Translations under genes and position numbers: made by a program
Assembly (NCBI RefSeq): GCF_051014445.1
Contig: NC_135143.1
Location: forward strand, 3,472,001 to 3,536,000
Reading direction: 5' to 3'
Source: Colletes latitarsis
Taxonomy: Eukaryota > Arthropoda > Insecta > Hymenoptera > Colletidae
DNA: 64,000 nucleotides
Shown here: one piece after another, positions 59,863 through 64,000 of the stretch
Layout of the letters: each line of letters opens with the position of its first letter
Position numbering within the stretch: position 1 is the first letter of the stretch
Notes under the pieces: model-generated
What the model was told of the DNA's origin: nothing
What the model saw: the letters and a program-made list of their open reading frames with translations, nothing else
Database searches by the model: none

Positions 59863-62800
59863 ATTCCGTAGTTTTTAACCGTACTGGAATATAATTTTAA
59901 GTCACATATCAGAGTTTCAGTAATTTTGGGGTCTGTAAGTGAATGTATATAGTAATGATATTTTATGTAGTTTATAAACCAGTAATAAATGTGTTGTATT
60001 ATAAGTGTAACTTAATACATCAAATGTTAATAAATATGTAATAAATAAATTTAGTCGCGTAATTTACATTTTTTACGTATTGTTTACTAATGCAATGCAC
60101 AACGAGAACTAGAAAAAGAAATTAAAGTAATCAAATCGGTTATTTTAAAATTAATTTTGAATGACAAATTAATTCGTTTAGAGAATGGTATTAGAAAATC
60201 TTTACTATTCTTTACCCTAAAAAGCATCCTATCACATTTGCTATTTTATATAATAACATTTTACTACATTCAATGACATGGCTGTTCATACAATTACTCT
60301 AAATTTAATCTCTTATTATAGATTTTAATAAAATCAAAAAAGAAAATGCTTGTCTCTGTAAACACGTATTATAAAACGGCATTAAAAATTACAAGGCCTT
60401 ATTAAGCGTTTTTTGCCTTTCACTATGTATTATATAACGAAAGGATTTAAAGAACACTGTTCTATATTATTAGGTGGTGGTAAGGTATACTTAAATTATA
60501 AAAGGAGATTTCTGTGGCGACCATTTGTATCCGTGTAATATGTACAATAAGTAAGAAACACTATTTATTACCTCATTATATTCGCTTTAAGTTGGCAATT
60601 GGAATCGAATTGCTAATAACGCTTAAACTGTAATTATTGTATCCTCTAGAAACTTTAAAGCAGATATAAGAAGACAATAATTGTACGCTTTGAGCCAATA
60701 AATTGAATTTGAATCAGGTTGTGCCGATCAAATCGTTATTAAAATTTAACGACCTTCCGCATTTCTGTCTGTAGTTGAAAGCGACCATAAATTTGGAAAT
60801 GGGTTATCAATGTTCAATCGTAATTCTTAATTTTTTTCGCGGGAGTGTTCAGCACGCGAGTTTCTTAATCTTCGTTTCGCACGCTTCTTTCTACAAAAGG
60901 ACAGATACTCGTAAAAAAATTGATAATTCACCGTTCTTGTAAACATAATTATCTGACTTATTGGAGTTTAATAGATATCGATTAAAATCTTTAATACAAT
61001 TTAAAAACACGAAGAACCCATTAAATACCAAATGTATGTCCTGTAGTAAAAAATACCCTAGTAAACAGGAAAAAGCTCCCAGAATTATGTAATAATATCG
61101 AGGTACTTGTACTGTATACGGTGCAGAGTAACAAACAACAGTAAACTTCTACAAAAATTATTATAACGTAAGATAGAATATTATCTAAAATCTAGAAATA
61201 TTCCGTATTAGAAAAATATAGTAAATTATGGCTCAATTTATTTAATTTTATTCATAATATATAATAAAAAAAAGTTACAACAAAAGTACAGTACACTTTA
61301 TTCGGGACTTAATCTAAACATTGTTTTTATATGAAACTTTTAAAGAAGTCAGATTTTACGACTTAGTAAACTCAGGTTTCGTAAGTCTATCGAATTTCAA
61401 AGTAAAGAAACGTGTATTGTTGTTTGTGGTACGCAATAGAGCAAAAAGTGATTATTTATCATATTTCTTCTCGTCATTTTGTTTGACCTACATATTCGTT
61501 TACCTCCATGAAAAAAAAATTTATATTTCATAAGCTTTTAGTGTGTTCGATCGCGGTACAAATTGAAAAACGGATTTCATTTTTAAACGAGTTCGCCGCA
61601 CTGTTTCAGTCGTCGCGTTCGTTTGTTTTTGGTGAAAAGTTAATTTTACAAATGCATTCCTGATGCACGTTATACATATTTAAGAACAGGTAACCCGTTG
61701 GTTATAATAGAACGCGCGGTGAACAAAAAATGCATTTAAATTGCAGCAGTCCGTGATTTATTAACACAGTAAGGGTATTCCATGCTTTTGGAACGGCTGA
61801 AAGTATAAAATTACTCTTTCCATTTCTTTGTTACGTATATTTGTAGGTACATACTGCTCGATAACGTTAAAATGTTGTAACCGTATAATTATGTGATGAA
61901 TATAAAGAAACAACGTCGTGGATTAAAGAACCTAAATAATATCTGCAGATCATCGTAATTAACAGAAGATATCACATTGAAGAATGTTTCATTATTTAAG
62001 TGTATAATTAATATAGTTACTCGATCTTGTCGGAGTGAAAATAATAAATTACGAGCAGTGATTTAAAATGTTGTGTTACAATGTTACAGTAATTTCGACT
62101 TATGGAGAATAAATAAATTAACCTGCTGTTGAAACGATCAATATTTTTTCGTCTTTGATAATTTGTAACGTAATTTCCACTTAAAATGTTCTATGAAGAG
62201 TGTCGAAAAGACATCTAATATAACATTTTATTTATGTACGCACCGATTCGTCAGACTCGAACATCATGACAAACTAGTTTCGTTAAATAATAAAACAATT
62301 TTATTTTTATTCTTTAAACAACAGATATTTTAATAGCCTTTGATTTTTGTATCGTCTTCGGAAGTATATTATGTAGAACGGAAGATGAGAGAAGTAATTC
62401 CTATAATAAAAATTAAAAATAGTTAAAAATATTCTTGTATTCTTTATCTTGAATTTATAATAATTACTTTTCTAATTTTAGATTCCAAAGATTTCTTAAT
62501 GAAACACAAGAAAATGCTATTTCAAACAAATATTCTTCTATCCTGACTCTCAAATTTTCTTTAATTTTTCACAGTTTATTTTTTTATTCTTTTAATTACA
62601 GACACAATTCTATTATTAGTTTTTGTTCATAAATGGTGACCTCGATCAAAAGATCGAAACATTAATAAACCATTTATTTCAAATAAGAGTAACTATGTTT
62701 GTATTATTTAATATAATATTGATTATAGTTAACAGTTCCACAAATTAAGAAGTCTATACTTTTTGTCGGAACGTAAAGAGCAAGTAAACAAAATTTCATC

Positions 62801-62935
62801 TGAATGAAGCAAAAATAATACGAGTTGTAGAGAAATCACAAACTCACAGATTTTGAAGTTTGTATGTATTCATAATGGTAACTAATATTTCCACAAAGTA
62901 ACCTATGCTTTCTATCGGAACATAAACAATGTTCT
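59863..62935. other. Long AT-rich stretch, no features seen
   Basis: Uniformly AT-rich; only chance openings such as 61321-61533. No repeats, transposon ends or RNA genes were recognised. Confidence 0.45.
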
Positions 62936-62938
62936 AAG

Positions 62939-63210
62939 TTTATTATGGATCACTCGAATCGTATTGTGAGTCATTTGTAATTTATCGTGGGTCACTCGAA
63001 ACTTACGCGTGTCGTTTAAAACTTATTGTAGATCATTTGAAATTCAGCGTAGATCGCTAGAAATCTATTGTATGTCATTTGGAACTCGTCGTGCATTAAT
63101 TATGATTTATCGTGAACCGTTTAAATTTTACCGTGGATCGCTTAAAGCTTATCGCGGGTCACTTGGAACTTATCGTGGACCATTTGTATTTTATCGTGGG
63201 TCATACGCAT
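62939..63210. repeat. 21 bp minisatellite, 13 units
   Basis: Thirteen consecutive units of 21 bp (one of 20 bp) fit the consensus CTTATCGTGGGTCATTTGAAA. Units differ by several bases each. Because 21 is divisible by three, the array reads as heptapeptide repeats of the form SLxxYRG on the plus strand (within 63009-63230). The one-base deletion in the fourth unit breaks that frame. Probably non-coding. Confidence 0.9.
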
Positions 63211-63640
63211 TGTCGATATACAGAATTTAATCATTCTTAAATAAATCCACAGACTTCGTTCTTTAGACGAGTGACAAAAATGATAAACAAATGAAAGAAA
63301 AATCGATTTCTTGTAAAACGTGCAATACCGCTGACACGAAAATCGTACGAACACTCCCATCGACGCGTGTGTTCATTTCCTTCGCAGCGGCGTAGACGCG
63401 TATTTTTAATCATACCGATTTTCACTTTCATCCGCGCAATCTTGACCACTTTACGCGCTGTTACATGTCGCTCGCTTCGATAATGCGCGCGTTACCGCGC
63501 AAAAGCTGCAAATAAACCACAGTTTCATCACAGTGTGCGGTCGCGGCTCCACGCAACCGAACGCTTTAACAATCGCATGGTCTTCGACAAAAACCCGCAC
63601 ATCGCGATTATAATATTTGTACAACCCTCCAACAACCGCA
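63211..63640. other. GC-richer, CpG-containing stretch
   Basis: CpG is frequent from 63330 to 63600. Only short openings are present, none recognised. Candidate regulatory island. Confidence 0.3.
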
Positions 63641-63895
63641 GGTGTTCATCGGGGACACCAGTCTAATTACTTCGCTAACAACTCATTGATTTAATTTAAT
63701 TAAAGCTTGCTATTCCAGATAATCCTCTTCTTTAACGTATTTTATATTATGCCGTCATTATGTATCTCTTGAATCGACTGAAATTAAATAATTTGTGCCT
63801 GATGACGGTTGAAGACCTCTCCCAGTGCTGTATAATCTGTACATATTTAATACATTGTATGCCGGATTGAACAAGCAAAATTATGAATTATATTT
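63641..63895. repeat. Dispersed repeat, copy 2 (partner 26922-27150)
   Basis: Starts with the imperfect palindrome GGTGTTCATCGGGGACACC, followed by TTCGCTAACAACTC, GACGGTTGAAGACC, CATTGTATGCCGG and TTGAACAAGCAAAATT in the same order as the first copy. Confidence 0.75.
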
Positions 63896-64000
63896 TCAAC
63901 TCAATCCGATTCCATTTGTTTCATTGTTAGATTAATTTAAATTTATATGAAAGGAAAATTAGTACCTTTTGATTTGAGTTACGGTTTCATTATATTTACA

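Noticed and set aside
62939..63210. CRISPR-like array
   Set aside because: Units are contiguous 21 bp repeats without unique spacers, in a eukaryotic context.

Overview
The window reads as gene-poor, transposon-rich DNA from an insect, most probably a hymenopteran and plausibly a bee. The basis is the sequence style: a very AT-rich background, short islands that are GC-rich and full of CpG, and repeat types (Jockey-type LINE, mariner, Tc1, TTAA-flanked and TA-flanked miniature elements) that are common in Hymenoptera. I could not identify the species. No open reading frame exceeds about 200 codons and I recognise no host exon, so this is probably an intergenic region or a very large intron.

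The dominant component is one family of TA-flanked elements with ends CAGGGTGTTCGGCC. I count eleven copies: 5185-6222, 9852-10175 (fragment), 12762-13605 (fragment), 26500-26826, 31422-31774 (fragment), 35576-36515, 38830-39850, 43049-43463, 47074-48257, 51691-52095 and 53077-54260. They fall into long modular copies of about 1.0-1.2 kb and short foldback copies of 0.33-0.42 kb. None encodes a recognisable transposase.

Four decayed coding elements are recognisable, all on the minus strand: a mariner (4610-6278), a Jockey-clade LINE (about 10190-11340), a Tc1-like transposase (about 46150-46500) and an IS630/mariner-like transposase inside a larger TIR element (46694-48818). The mariner and the last element each carry a nested CAGGGTGTTCGGCC copy.

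Layout. 0-4 kb: TTAA miniature elements and a 0.67 kb foldback. 4-6.3 kb: CpG-rich patch, then the mariner with its nested element. 9.6-12.8 kb: block A, whose diverged second copy (block B) lies at 41.9-43.8 kb. 20.5-26 kb: GC-rich islands, a 435 bp tandem duplication and an internally repetitive block. 26.5-31.8 kb: a foldback, dispersed repeats and a tandem array. 33.4-41.7 kb: GC-rich islands, two long CAGGG copies and a dispersed repeat. 45.8-48.8 kb: transposon pile-up. 51.7-55.6 kb: three more TIR elements. 55.6-58.4 kb: AT-rich. 58.4-59.2 kb: GC-rich island. 59.3-59.9 kb: dimeric tandem array. 62.9-63.2 kb: 21 bp minisatellite.

There are no cooperating host genes to describe. What stands out is the layered insertion history, the paired block A/B that gives natural empty sites for element insertions, several hairpin-forming loci, and CpG-rich islands that may be regulatory. 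All similarities were judged by eye and identity figures are approximate.
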